A stretch of DNA of 6,589 bases. Origin: Pirellulales bacterium. GTDB lineage: Bacteria; Planctomycetota; Planctomycetia; Pirellulales; JALHLM01. Under the pieces are notes generated by a model. It was not told where the DNA came from. It did not search any database and saw only the letters and a program-made list of their open reading frames with translations. Positions within the stretch are counted from its first letter, which is position 1; every line of letters begins with the position of its first letter. A program made the translations under genes and the position numbers. The stretch is from positions 1 to 6,589 of the forward strand of contig JALHLM010000355.1 in assembly GCA_022844585.1 (NCBI GenBank), read 5' to 3'. Positions 1-6,045 of the stretch are shown here, in pieces.

Positions 1-1020
1 GTGGCCGGCCGTGGAGATAATCGCCGCCGCCTTCGAGCCATGCGCGTAGCTGGCGAACTCGTTGTGGCAGCCGTCGACGCCGCGGCCTTCCATATAGAAC
101 TTCGTGCCGTCGGCGAAGGTGAACTCCGTCGCGTAGTTGTCGAAGTTCTGGTCGATCGCGTCGCCGCGATAGTGACGGCCGCCAATCGATTGCGCTTGCA
201 CGGGCCAGGCGTCCTTCATCCAGCAGCATTCGTCGATGTTGTGGATCAGGAAGTCGCTGTACGATCCGCCCGAGAGCCACAGGAACGAATGGAAACGCTT
301 GATCTGATTGAACAGCGGGCTCAGCGAGCTATCCAACTGGCTGGGATGCGTGAAGTCGGTGGCGGTCGGCCCCGATTGGCGGTAGGCCCGCATCAGGACG
401 ATCTCGCCGATTTCGCCGTTGCGGATGCGGTCGAACAATTCGCCGCGGGAACGGCAGTGCCGGCACATCAGGCCGACGCCGACTTTCAGCCCTTTCTTTT
501 CCGACTCCGCGGCCAGGGCCAGCATCTTGCGGCTGCCGGGACCGTCGACCGAGACCGGCTTCTCCATGAAGACGTTCAGGTTCTTTTCGATCGCATACCC
601 GAAATGCACCCAGCGGAAGGCCGGCGGCGTGGCGAAGATGGCGATGTCGCCAGGGCGCAGGCAATCGAGCGCCTTCTTGTAGCCGTCGAAGCCGACGAAC
701 TGCCGCTCGGTCGGCACATCGACCTTGTCTTTGAAGTTGCTGCTCAGCTCTTTGAAGCTGTTCTGCAGGTTGCTCTCGAACACGTCGGCGATCGCCACGA
801 GCTTCGTCGGGCCGGCCGTCGTGGAGAGAGCGTTCGCCGCGGCGCCCGTGCCGCGCCCGCCGGCGCCGACCAGCGCGACTTGGATCGTTTCGCTTTCGGC
901 GTTCTCGGCCGCGTGGACTTTGGGCAACACCAGGCCGGCCAGCGCCGTGCCGGCCGCAATGGCGCCGGAGGATTTCAACAGTTCGCGGCGCGAGAAGCCG
1001 CCAAGATCGGGAATGTTCAC
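1..1020 (-). CDS. Tat-exported Gfo/Idh/MocA family oxidoreductase, C-terminus beyond window
   Basis: This is a probable NAD(P)-dependent sugar or polyol oxidoreductase acting outside the cytoplasm; the substrate cannot be told from sequence. The reading frame runs unbroken for 340 codons from a GTG at 1020 to the window edge, so the C-terminus is missing. Residues 10-16 read SRRELLK, a twin-arginine motif, followed by a hydrophobic stretch and a likely signal-peptidase site after KVHA (residue 37). The Rossmann nucleotide-binding motif GAGGRG is at 52-57, with an acidic residue (D79) after the second strand. The family signature EKP is at 153-155 (K154 is the usual catalytic lysine). HNIDE at 260-264 falls where the family has its His/Asp active-site pair. 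The start is supported by AGGGGAG about 9 nt upstream and by the complete Tat signal just after it. Planctomycete genomes carry many such exported paralogues. It is transcribed divergently from the prepilin peptidase-like gene. Family assignment is firm; the specific reaction is unknown. Confidence 0.93.
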   Translation of the reverse strand, partial: MNIPDLGGFSRRELLKSSGAIAAGTALAGLVLPKVHAAENAESETIQVALVGAGGRGTGAAANALSTTAGPTKLVAIADVFESNLQNSFKELSSNFKDKVDVPTERQFVGFDGYKKALDCLRPGDIAIFATPPAFRWVHFGYAIEKNLNVFMEKPVSVDGPGSRKMLALAAESEKKGLKVGVGLMCRHCRSRGELFDRIRNGEIGEIVLMRAYRQSGPTATDFTHPSQLDSSLSPLFNQIKRFHSFLWLSGGSYSDFLIHNIDECCWMKDAWPVQAQSIGGRHYRGDAIDQNFDNYATEFTFADGTKFYMEGRGVDGCHNEFASYAHGSKAAAIISTAGH

Positions 1021-1041
1021 GAAAGAGTCTCCCCTGAAAGG

Positions 1042-1096
1042 TGGGTGCGATATTTCGGGAGGGCGGGAATCGAACTTCGAGAAGTAACCGCACCCA
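1042..1096 (-). repeat. 8-bp inverted repeat in the leader of the oxidoreductase gene
   Basis: TGGGTGCG at 1042-1049 and its exact reverse complement CGCACCCA at 1089-1096 flank 39 nt. They lie just upstream of the AGGGGAG ribosome binding site of the gene starting at 1020. If transcribed, they could close a GC-rich stem around an internal segment resembling a tRNA T arm and acceptor 3' strand. An eight-base match over this distance could be chance, so a regulatory role is only a possibility. Confidence 0.3.
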
Positions 1097-1169
1097 GTTT
1101 CACTGATGCCGCACCAAATTTCAACTACAACCCCGAATTAACCTTTCCATAGGCCGCCACTACTTAAGC

Positions 1170-1227
1170 CCAGGGAAGACCGTCCGAATCGTCGCATCCA
1201 TCCACGATTCAGGACGGTCTTCCCTGG
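1170..1227. repeat. Long near-perfect inverted repeat between divergent genes
   Basis: The arms 1170-1185 (CCAGGGAAGACCGTCC) and 1212-1227 are exact 16-nt reverse complements. After one unpaired A at 1211 the pairing continues for 7 bp (1186-1192 with 1204-1210), leaving an 11-nt loop. Three more outer pairs form beyond one mismatch. Neither side is followed directly by a T-run, so it does not look like a standard intrinsic terminator. It sits between two divergently transcribed genes, where termination would not be expected. It could be a dispersed intergenic repeat (REP- or MITE-like), an operator, or a leader structure for the plus-strand gene at 1293. The sequence cannot separate these. 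Confidence 0.8.
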
Positions 1228-1292
1228 ACTTGGGGGCGATTCTGTTATTCTGTCGTTCATGGTTCCGCCTCGATCGCGCATACTTGCTCTCG

Positions 1293-2222
1293 ATGTGGCT
1301 CCACGGACAAATCGATTGGTTCGCCGTTCTGATCGCCGCCTGGCTGTATTCGGTCGGCGGGGTGATCGGCAGTTTTTTGAACGTGGTGATCTACCGGCTC
1401 CCGCTCGGGATGAGCCTGGTGCGACCCGCGTCGCGATGCCCTGCCTGCCTGACGCCCATTCGGTGGTACGACAACATGCCAGTGTTCGGCTGGCTCTGGC
1501 TCCGGGGTCGCTGCCGAGAATGCGGCGTTGACATCTCTGCTCGCTATCCGGCCGTCGAAGCCTTGGTCGCTTGCTTCTTTGTGACGTTGGCGGCGAGCGA
1601 ATTCTGCTTCGGAGGCGAACGCGATCCAGTCTCTGCGGCCGCGGCTGGCTTTCATCTACCTTGGGCCAGCGATCTCTCCGCCACCGGCATCTGGATGCGT
1701 TATTGGGCGCAAGTGCTGCTGGCGGTCACACTGCTCGCCGCCGGTTTGATGGAACGGGACGGTAGTGCAGTACCGTTTCGACTATTCCGGCCTGCGCTGT
1801 TATTCGCCATCGCGCTGCCGTTTGTGTGGCGCGAAGTGCGCCCGTTTCCTTTTGACTACGGGCTGGTGCAGCGCCTGCCCAGCGGCGATGCGATCTTCCA
1901 GCAACCACTTGATTTGCTGCTCGGCGCTGGGGCAGGGTTAACCATCGCGCTGTTCGCCTGGTCGTTAGTAAGGCGCGATCAACAAGGCTCGCGCCCCATG
2001 ATCATAACTTTACTGGCGATCGGCGTGACGCTCGGTTGGCAATTGACCGTCGCAATTGGCGTCGTCTGGCTGGCTTGGCTGGGACTTTGCCGTGCGTTCG
2101 CAAATTCCGTCGATCGGCGCGGCGGCCTATTGCCGCTGGCCATCTTGGCTTTGTTCACGCTATTGGCTTGGCGTCCAATACTATCCGCCATGCTTGCCAT
2201 TTCAGCGAGGTCATTGGAATAG
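1293..2222 (+). CDS. Prepilin peptidase (A24) family membrane protein with degenerate peptidase motifs
   Basis: Family members cleave and N-methylate type IV prepilins and type II secretion pseudopilins in the inner membrane. The N-terminal half matches well: a membrane segment at about 9-35 runs into GSFLNVVIYRLP (26-37). Two cysteine pairs, CPAC (49-52) and CREC (74-77), flank NMPVFGWLWLRG, and ISARYPAVE follows (81-89), as in PilD-like proteins. The C-terminal half is hydrophobic with several membrane segments but lacks normal catalytic motifs. Where the family has an Asp-containing stretch before PD, this protein has MERDGSAVPF (153-162). Where GxGD is expected, just before a conserved LGW, it has GSRPM (232-236). 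It may therefore be an inactive paralogue or a diverged enzyme. I chose ATG 1293 (309 aa), placing the first membrane segment near the N-terminus. The longer frame from TTG 1230 would begin next to the large hairpin and add an atypical extension. The ribosome binding site is weak. Confidence 0.85.
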   Translation: MWLHGQIDWFAVLIAAWLYSVGGVIGSFLNVVIYRLPLGMSLVRPASRCPACLTPIRWYDNMPVFGWLWLRGRCRECGVDISARYPAVEALVACFFVTLAASEFCFGGERDPVSAAAAGFHLPWASDLSATGIWMRYWAQVLLAVTLLAAGLMERDGSAVPFRLFRPALLFAIALPFVWREVRPFPFDYGLVQRLPSGDAIFQQPLDLLLGAGAGLTIALFAWSLVRRDQQGSRPMIITLLAIGVTLGWQLTVAIGVVWLAWLGLCRAFANSVDRRGGLLPLAILALFTLLAWRPILSAMLAISARSLE

Positions 2223-2234
2223 CTGCGGCACAGC

Positions 2235-2283
2235 CTCCTTTCGCTCCGCGAAAGGATCCGGACCTTTCGCGGAGCGAAAGGAG
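2235..2283. terminator. Palindromic double hairpin between convergent genes
   Basis: Two 21-nt arms (2235-2255 and 2263-2283) are perfect reverse complements separated by ATCCGGA. Each arm is also a hairpin: CCTTTCGC-TCC-GCGAAAGG on the left and CCTTTCGC-GGA-GCGAAAGG on the right. The element can therefore form one long stem or two 8-bp stem-loops. It fills the 69-bp gap between the stop at 2222 (plus) and the stop at 2292 (minus). This fits bidirectional termination, although the flanking T-runs are poor (TTTT at 2290-2293 lies beyond the stem on the plus strand). Its regular design also suggests a dispersed intergenic repeat. Confidence 0.7.
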
Positions 2284-2291
2284 ACTATGTT

Positions 2292-4079
2292 TTACTCGGC
2301 TGAAAGATGCGCAGTGACTGCGAAATCGCCCGGTTCCACGCGGCAGGCGGCGACGATCGTGTCGGCCAGGCCGAGCAGTCCGCGGAGTTCGCCGAGGCCG
2401 CGTTTGGCTTCCACTTCCGGCACTTTGTCGTGCTTCATCACGTGATGGGCGAAGCCTTCGTGTCGCGCAAGGAGTTCGCACAGCCCGCGCAAATCGACGT
2501 AGAGCACCTGGCTGGGCGTCGCCCAACGATCGGCCAGCACGCGGGTGACGCGCTCGCTGCGCGCCAGGGAATCGGCCGGAGCAATCGTGGCGACTTGGGC
2601 CACGGCGCGCTGCGACGTGCCGACCAGCAGTCCGTCGGCCGTCATCGTGTAGGTGGGCTGGACGTCGCCGAGTTCCTTGACGCCGAGCAGTGTCGTGAGC
2701 GGGACGCCGTCCACCCGTTCGGTGCGCAATTCCGCCGGCGCTTGCGGATGATCATGGTTATAGAGTACGGTTAACATGGCAAGTGCGCCGCGCAACGATT
2801 GATCGACGGTATCGGTCGCGGTATTTGCTAACTCTCGCGGCAATCTTGTGCGAGTTTCCACGCCGAAGGCCAACTCGATCGGCAACTTGTCGGCCGCTTT
2901 ATCCGGAGCGCCGACTACGAATGCGCCGCAATCTGGCCCCAATCGCTCCAGCAACTGCATGATGACGTCGGCCGCGCCGGTCGCCGCCCGAGAAGGTTCA
3001 TCTGCTTTGTCGCCCGCCGCGAGTTCGCCCCAAACCAACCGCGCGAGGCGTCCCCATTGCGCACGTCCCGCCACGGCAATCAACGCATGGTTCGGCACCA
3101 ACTCCATGAAGCCCGCGCGCCCGCTGATGGCGTCCGCGACTTCCAGTGCTTCCGTGGGAAGTTGATCCGCGCGGGCGTGCCAAGCGCCCTCGATTCGCAC
3201 TTCTTCGCTGAGCGCCACGCCGCCGACGAGGTAATCTGTGCCACGCCAGGCCTGCAGCCATTTCCCATGCTCCGCGCGGGTTGCCTCATCGTCATCCGCT
3301 TCGTTCACCGCGATGTCGAACGAGGTGTCCCAGGAGCGCGGATTGACGAACAGCGCGACCGTGTTATCCACCGGTAAGCGGCCCAGCGCCGCGTGATAGC
3401 TCGGCAATTGCGCCAGCGTTTCAACGCGTTGCGAGGCCGCCGCGGGCGCATGAAGCTCCAGGACCTTGACGGCCAGCGGCGATGAATTGCTGAGAACGCC
3501 GACGTCGCCGACCGTCACGAGGTAAAGGCGACTTTCGTCTTGTTCCGGGGCGATGACCTGCAACTGGTACCTTGCACCAGCCGCGACCACTTCCTCGGCG
3601 GCGAGCAATTTGCCCGCCTTCTTTTGTTCGTCGACCAAGGCCTGCATGGCTCGCTTCAGAACATCCGAGTTGCGCCCGCGAACCAGCAGCAAGGCCGGAC
3701 CTTTGCCTCGGCCGGGCATCTCATCGGGCCAGATGCCCAGGAGGATTTCTTCGCCGGCGACGCCGTCGCAAAGCTCGGCGAAGGGCATTTGGAAGTGCGC
3801 TTCCAAATCGTGATGCAGCTTTTTCAAGTCAGCGCCATGTTCGGCGCGCCATTCCTGGACGACGTGATGCGCGAGCAACCGTTTGCCGATCGGCCCGGCG
3901 AGAAACGTGCGGGCGCGGGCGGGGAACTCACGAGCCTGCACACAGATGCCAACGTCGGAGGGGACATAGTCGGCAAGGCCAGCGCCCAATGCGGTCGCGC
4001 ACCACCAGAGCGCCAAAACCAGCGTAGCGCAGCCGCCTCCCCAGGGCAACGCACGACGAAACTCTCCGCCACGACGCAT
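2292..4079 (-). CDS. Exported protein of unknown function with duplicated DUF3352-like halves
   Basis: A 595-residue protein with basic N-terminal residues, a hydrophobic core at about 16-31 and a probable signal-peptidase site after ALGA (residue 33). The mature part is likely periplasmic or outside the cell. I see no catalytic motif. It resembles the loose DUF3352 type of large exported proteins, and the pattern occurs twice. The first set is YVPSDVGICVQAR (38-50), VTVGDVGVLSNSS (188-200) and LPSYHAALGRLPVDNTVALF (225-244). The second set is LVPNHALIAVAGR (327-339), YTMTADGLLVGTS (477-489) and VTRVLADRWATPSQVLYVDL (511-530). It is the last gene of the sigma/anti-sigma operon. Its ATG overlaps the preceding TAA by one base (TAATG), with AGGAAGG 6 nt upstream, so translation is probably coupled. 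It may be a sensor or effector of the sigma module; that is inference. DUF assignment is moderate, secretion more certain. Confidence 0.85.
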   Translation of the reverse strand: MRRGGEFRRALPWGGGCATLVLALWWCATALGAGLADYVPSDVGICVQAREFPARARTFLAGPIGKRLLAHHVVQEWRAEHGADLKKLHHDLEAHFQMPFAELCDGVAGEEILLGIWPDEMPGRGKGPALLLVRGRNSDVLKRAMQALVDEQKKAGKLLAAEEVVAAGARYQLQVIAPEQDESRLYLVTVGDVGVLSNSSPLAVKVLELHAPAAASQRVETLAQLPSYHAALGRLPVDNTVALFVNPRSWDTSFDIAVNEADDDEATRAEHGKWLQAWRGTDYLVGGVALSEEVRIEGAWHARADQLPTEALEVADAISGRAGFMELVPNHALIAVAGRAQWGRLARLVWGELAAGDKADEPSRAATGAADVIMQLLERLGPDCGAFVVGAPDKAADKLPIELAFGVETRTRLPRELANTATDTVDQSLRGALAMLTVLYNHDHPQAPAELRTERVDGVPLTTLLGVKELGDVQPTYTMTADGLLVGTSQRAVAQVATIAPADSLARSERVTRVLADRWATPSQVLYVDLRGLCELLARHEGFAHHVMKHDKVPEVEAKRGLGELRGLLGLADTIVAACRVEPGDFAVTAHLSAE

Positions 4080-4738
4080 TAGTAACCTTCCTGCTCGTCG
4101 TTTTCCGTACCGGGCACCGCACGCATCAGCGAGTAGACCGCGCCGCTCGCTGAATTCGAGAGCGGCCGCAAATTGTTCGGCACGGATCGCAGCCAGTTCG
4201 AATCCTGCGCAGCTGTGGGATCCGTCGTCGGAGCTTTGTGCCGATTCGGCTGCACAACGCTCAGCGCCGACGAAAAGCTGGCTTCCGTGTTGGCTGCCAG
4301 ACTGCGGTAGTTCTGCGCCGCCTGCCGCGTGAGGCGATTTAAATCCGGTGCGTCAGTATTTGGCGTTTGCGCGATTTTCGCCGAGTTCTCGCTCGGCTTG
4401 TCAACCAATCGATTTGCACCTCGATCTTGAGCCAGGAAGGCAATCGACGTGGCAATCACCAACGTGGCAGCCACGGCGGCCAGCGGTGCGAGCCAACTTG
4501 GCATCGCCGGGCGTGCCGGCGTCGGCAGCTGCTTCCATTCCCTGAGCACACGTTCCGTCAGGTCACTTTGCAGAGCGGGAACGGAACGCGGCGCGCTCGC
4601 CAACAATTCGTAGGCCGCCAACAGCGGTCGCAAGTCCGGCTGCTCGTCCGCGGCGCGCGCCAACTCCGCATCCGACGCGGGCGAACGCCGCGCGTCGAGC
4701 AGATCCTGCAGCCGATTTTCAAACGCCTCGCGATTCAT
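4079..4738 (-). CDS. Putative membrane-anchored anti-sigma factor
   Basis: A 219-residue protein with one clear membrane segment at about 82-104 (WLAPLAAVAATLVIATSIAF). The N-terminal part (1-70) is charged and helical, including EAFENRLQDLLDA, DAELARAADEQPDLRPLLAA and ERVLREWKQL. The rest (105-219) is polar, Asn/Ser/Thr-rich and probably periplasmic. This layout, with a small cytoplasmic helical domain, one membrane pass and an outer domain, is typical of anti-sigma factors that hold an ECF sigma at the membrane. No zinc-binding HxxxCxxC motif is present, so it is not a classical ZAS protein. The call rests mainly on topology and on its position directly after the ECF sigma gene, which it overlaps by 20 nt. 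GGAGGAG (4746-4752) lies 7 nt before the ATG, inside the sigma reading frame. It could instead be another membrane partner of the sigma factor. Confidence 0.8.
   Translation of the reverse strand: MNREAFENRLQDLLDARRSPASDAELARAADEQPDLRPLLAAYELLASAPRSVPALQSDLTERVLREWKQLPTPARPAMPSWLAPLAAVAATLVIATSIAFLAQDRGANRLVDKPSENSAKIAQTPNTDAPDLNRLTRQAAQNYRSLAANTEASFSSALSVVQPNRHKAPTTDPTAAQDSNWLRSVPNNLRPLSNSASGAVYSLMRAVPGTENDEQEGY
4086..4092 (-). promoter_or_regulatory. Ribosome binding site of the 595-residue exported protein
   Basis: AGGAAGG lies 6 nt before the ATG at 4079, inside the last codons of the anti-sigma-like gene. Together with the TAATG stop/start overlap it fixes this start and points to coupled translation. 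Confidence 0.75.
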
Positions 4739-5324
4739 GCCGTTGCTCCTCCACCACGCCGCGCTGGATCAACGCCGCAGCCAGTTCCTTCCTCGCTCGA
4801 TGCACCCAGGTCTTGACCGTCCCGACCGGGCAACCCAGCGCCTCGCCGATCTCGGCGTAGCTGAGCTGCTCCTGATGAAACAAGGAAAACGCCTGCCGGT
4901 ATTCCTCGCGAAGCTGAGATAATGCCAATTCCACTTCCTCGCCGAGATGCTTGGCTTCTTCGACGCCCGGCAGGTGATCTTCGACCCCCTCGGCTGGCAG
5001 CGCCATCGGCGGCCGGCGTTTCCGCGTGGACAACATCGTCCTGCAGCGGTTTCCGGCAATGGCTAACAGCCACGGCTTGAAATCCCGCGTTAGGTCGAAG
5101 CCGGCCAAGCTTCGCAACGCCCGGACGAACGACTCCTGGGTGACGTCTTCGGCGTCCTGGCGGTGACCGAGCATGCGGTAGCAGAGCCCGAACACCGCCC
5201 CGCGAAAGGCGTCGACCAAGGCCGTGACCGCGGCTTGCTCGCCCGCCAGACAACGGCGCACCAGCTCTAGCTCGTCGTCTCGCAAGTTATCTCGTTCCCG
5301 GGAGCGCTCGCCGAGCAGGTGCAT
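4719..5324 (-). CDS. ECF-type RNA polymerase sigma factor
   Basis: A 201-residue group 4 sigma-70 factor that directs RNA polymerase to a small regulon. Sigma region 2 spans about 21-103 and includes the -10 recognition helix DAEDVTQESFVRALRSL (57-73), then WLLAIAGNRCRTML (85-98). Region 4 spans about 133-184, with the helix-turn-helix LSYAEIGEALGCPVGTVKTW (154-173) and then VHRARKEL. No region 3 or 1.1 is present, and the length is usual for the ECF class. The ATG at 5324 is the longest possible start: an in-frame TAG lies three codons upstream. The ribosome binding site is weak (GGGTAG-like). The stop overlaps the next gene by 20 nt. Regulation is presumably by sequestration by that neighbour, and possibly by its own promoter in 5325-5457. 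The 17-residue tail after the helix-turn-helix has no recognised function. Confidence 0.95.
   Translation of the reverse strand: MHLLGERSRERDNLRDDELELVRRCLAGEQAAVTALVDAFRGAVFGLCYRMLGHRQDAEDVTQESFVRALRSLAGFDLTRDFKPWLLAIAGNRCRTMLSTRKRRPPMALPAEGVEDHLPGVEEAKHLGEEVELALSQLREEYRQAFSLFHQEQLSYAEIGEALGCPVGTVKTWVHRARKELAAALIQRGVVEEQRHESRGV
4746..4752 (-). promoter_or_regulatory. Ribosome binding site of the anti-sigma-like gene
   Basis: GGAGGAG lies 7 nt before the ATG at 4738 and inside the 3' end of the sigma gene. This strong site, stronger than that of the sigma gene, would favour abundant anti-sigma synthesis from the shared message. Confidence 0.75.
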
Positions 5325-5457
5325 AAGGTGCTACCCGGCGATCACGAGGTCGGTTTCAATCCAGCTACCGGAAGGTTCGCGGCCGGAGGCCAATTCTTGG
5401 GCCCGATGCGACCACCCGCTTCTGGACGGTACGATCGTCACGAACCGCTAACTCGGC

Positions 5458-5703
5458 CTATTCCAGCGTCTCGCGCAACATATCCCCCAGTTCCCGTGGG
5501 GGGACGTCGCCGATCCGCCGCCCCGATTTGCGGAGCTTTTCGTTGAGCTTGATGGTCGTTTCCTGCATCTTGCTGTGCGTTTCTTCCGACCCGCCGCAGA
5601 GCGTGAAGTCGTCGCCGCGCGTCAAACGAGTGTGACCGTCCGTGTTGTCCAAACCCAGGCCCAGAAGTTTGGTACGCGATGGGTCTCGATCGGCGGATTT
5701 CAA
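5458..5703 (-). CDS. Small conserved-looking protein of unknown function, 81 aa
   Basis: A soluble 81-residue protein without a signal peptide or membrane segment. The N-terminal half contains LLGLGLDNTDGHTRLTRGDD (14-33) and TLCGGSEETHSKMQ (35-48). The C-terminal half is a charged helical stretch, ETTIKLNEKLRKSGRRIGDV (49-68), then PPRELGDMLRETLE to the end. The composition looks like a folded coding protein rather than a shadow frame, and I recall comparable short proteins in Pirellula-type genomes, without an assigned role. The start is probably TTG at 5703, with GCGAGG 6 nt upstream. No ATG or GTG occurs in this frame further upstream within at least 13 codons. It follows the 69-codon gene by 55 nt and precedes the sigma gene by 133 nt on the same strand, with no clear terminator between. 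Function unknown. Confidence 0.72.
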   Translation of the reverse strand: MKSADRDPSRTKLLGLGLDNTDGHTRLTRGDDFTLCGGSEETHSKMQETTIKLNEKLRKSGRRIGDVPPRELGDMLRETLE

Positions 5704-5758
5704 GGCGGCCTCGCACCTGGAAGTGGGGGGAAGTGAAATAACCTACCTCAAGCGGCGG

Positions 5759-5968
5759 CTAGCTGGAGCTCCCTTTCAGGGCTTCCCGTGCTGTCTGCCG
5801 CGCGAGCTTGAAGGCGTTGACCAGCACCTGGGCTCGGGTTTCCAGTTGCTCGGACGTATACATCCGGTTGCCCTCGCTCTGCGGCAAGCCGGCGATGGCG
5901 ATCGTGAGCGGCATCAGATCCAGGAACTCGCGATAACGCCGCTTGATGGCTTCTTCGTCGTTCGACAC
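5759..5968 (-). CDS. Small conserved-looking protein of unknown function, 69 aa
   Basis: A 69-residue soluble protein starting with GTG at 5968. It begins MSNDEEAIKRRYREFLDLMP, continues TIAIAGLPQSEGNRMYTSEQ (22-41), and ends in a helical segment LETRAQVLVNAFKLARQTAR (42-61). It is predicted mostly helical, with no signal, membrane segment or metal motif. The amino-acid make-up and the well-formed helices argue for a real gene, and similar short proteins are, to my recollection, common in planctomycetes without a known role. The ribosome binding site before the GTG is poor. A sigma70-like promoter (6046-6073) lies about 80 nt upstream. It is probably co-transcribed with the 81-codon gene 55 nt downstream. 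Function unknown. Confidence 0.72.
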   Translation of the reverse strand: MSNDEEAIKRRYREFLDLMPLTIAIAGLPQSEGNRMYTSEQLETRAQVLVNAFKLARQTAREALKGSSS

Positions 5969-6045
5969 GGTCTCGCTCGCTTTCGTCGTTCGCCAACGGA
6001 AGATTCAGCCGGTCCTGGCCTGGTTGGCCAGCGACCTACCGCTTC

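Noticed and set aside
1..1152. A long plus-strand open frame of 383 codons covering the left edge.
   Set aside because: It is codon-aligned antisense to the oxidoreductase, whose Tat signal, Rossmann and EKP motifs are unmistakable. The antisense product is low-complexity and rich in Ala, Arg, Glu and Val.
1230..1292. TTG at 1230 as start of the prepilin peptidase-like gene.
   Set aside because: It would begin only 2 nt after the large hairpin and add 21 residues lacking family similarity. ATG 1293 gives a family-typical N-terminus.
1887..1892. SGD (residues 197-199) in the prepilin peptidase-like protein as a relocated GxGD motif.
   Set aside because: It lies before, not after, the membrane segment that normally precedes GxGD. 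The GSRPM segment aligns with GxGD by its distance to the conserved LGW.
3540..4082. Plus-strand open frame of 180 codons opposite the exported protein.
   Set aside because: Antisense shadow. The minus-strand frame has a signal peptide, ribosome binding site and operon coupling, while this one has no recognisable protein features.
4079..4738. Classical zinc-binding anti-sigma (ZAS) domain.
   Set aside because: No HxxxCxxC motif, and no cysteine at all, in the protein; only topology and context support the anti-sigma call.
4735..5253. A 172-codon minus-strand frame within the sigma gene.
   Set aside because: It is an Arg/Gly-rich out-of-frame reading of the sigma gene, whose regions 2 and 4 are clear in the other frame.
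5438..5716. A 92-codon minus-strand frame overlapping the 81-codon gene, and an 82-codon frame (5748-5996) overlapping the 69-codon gene.
   Set aside because: Both are Arg-rich, low-information shifts of the small genes, whose own frames give balanced, helical proteins.
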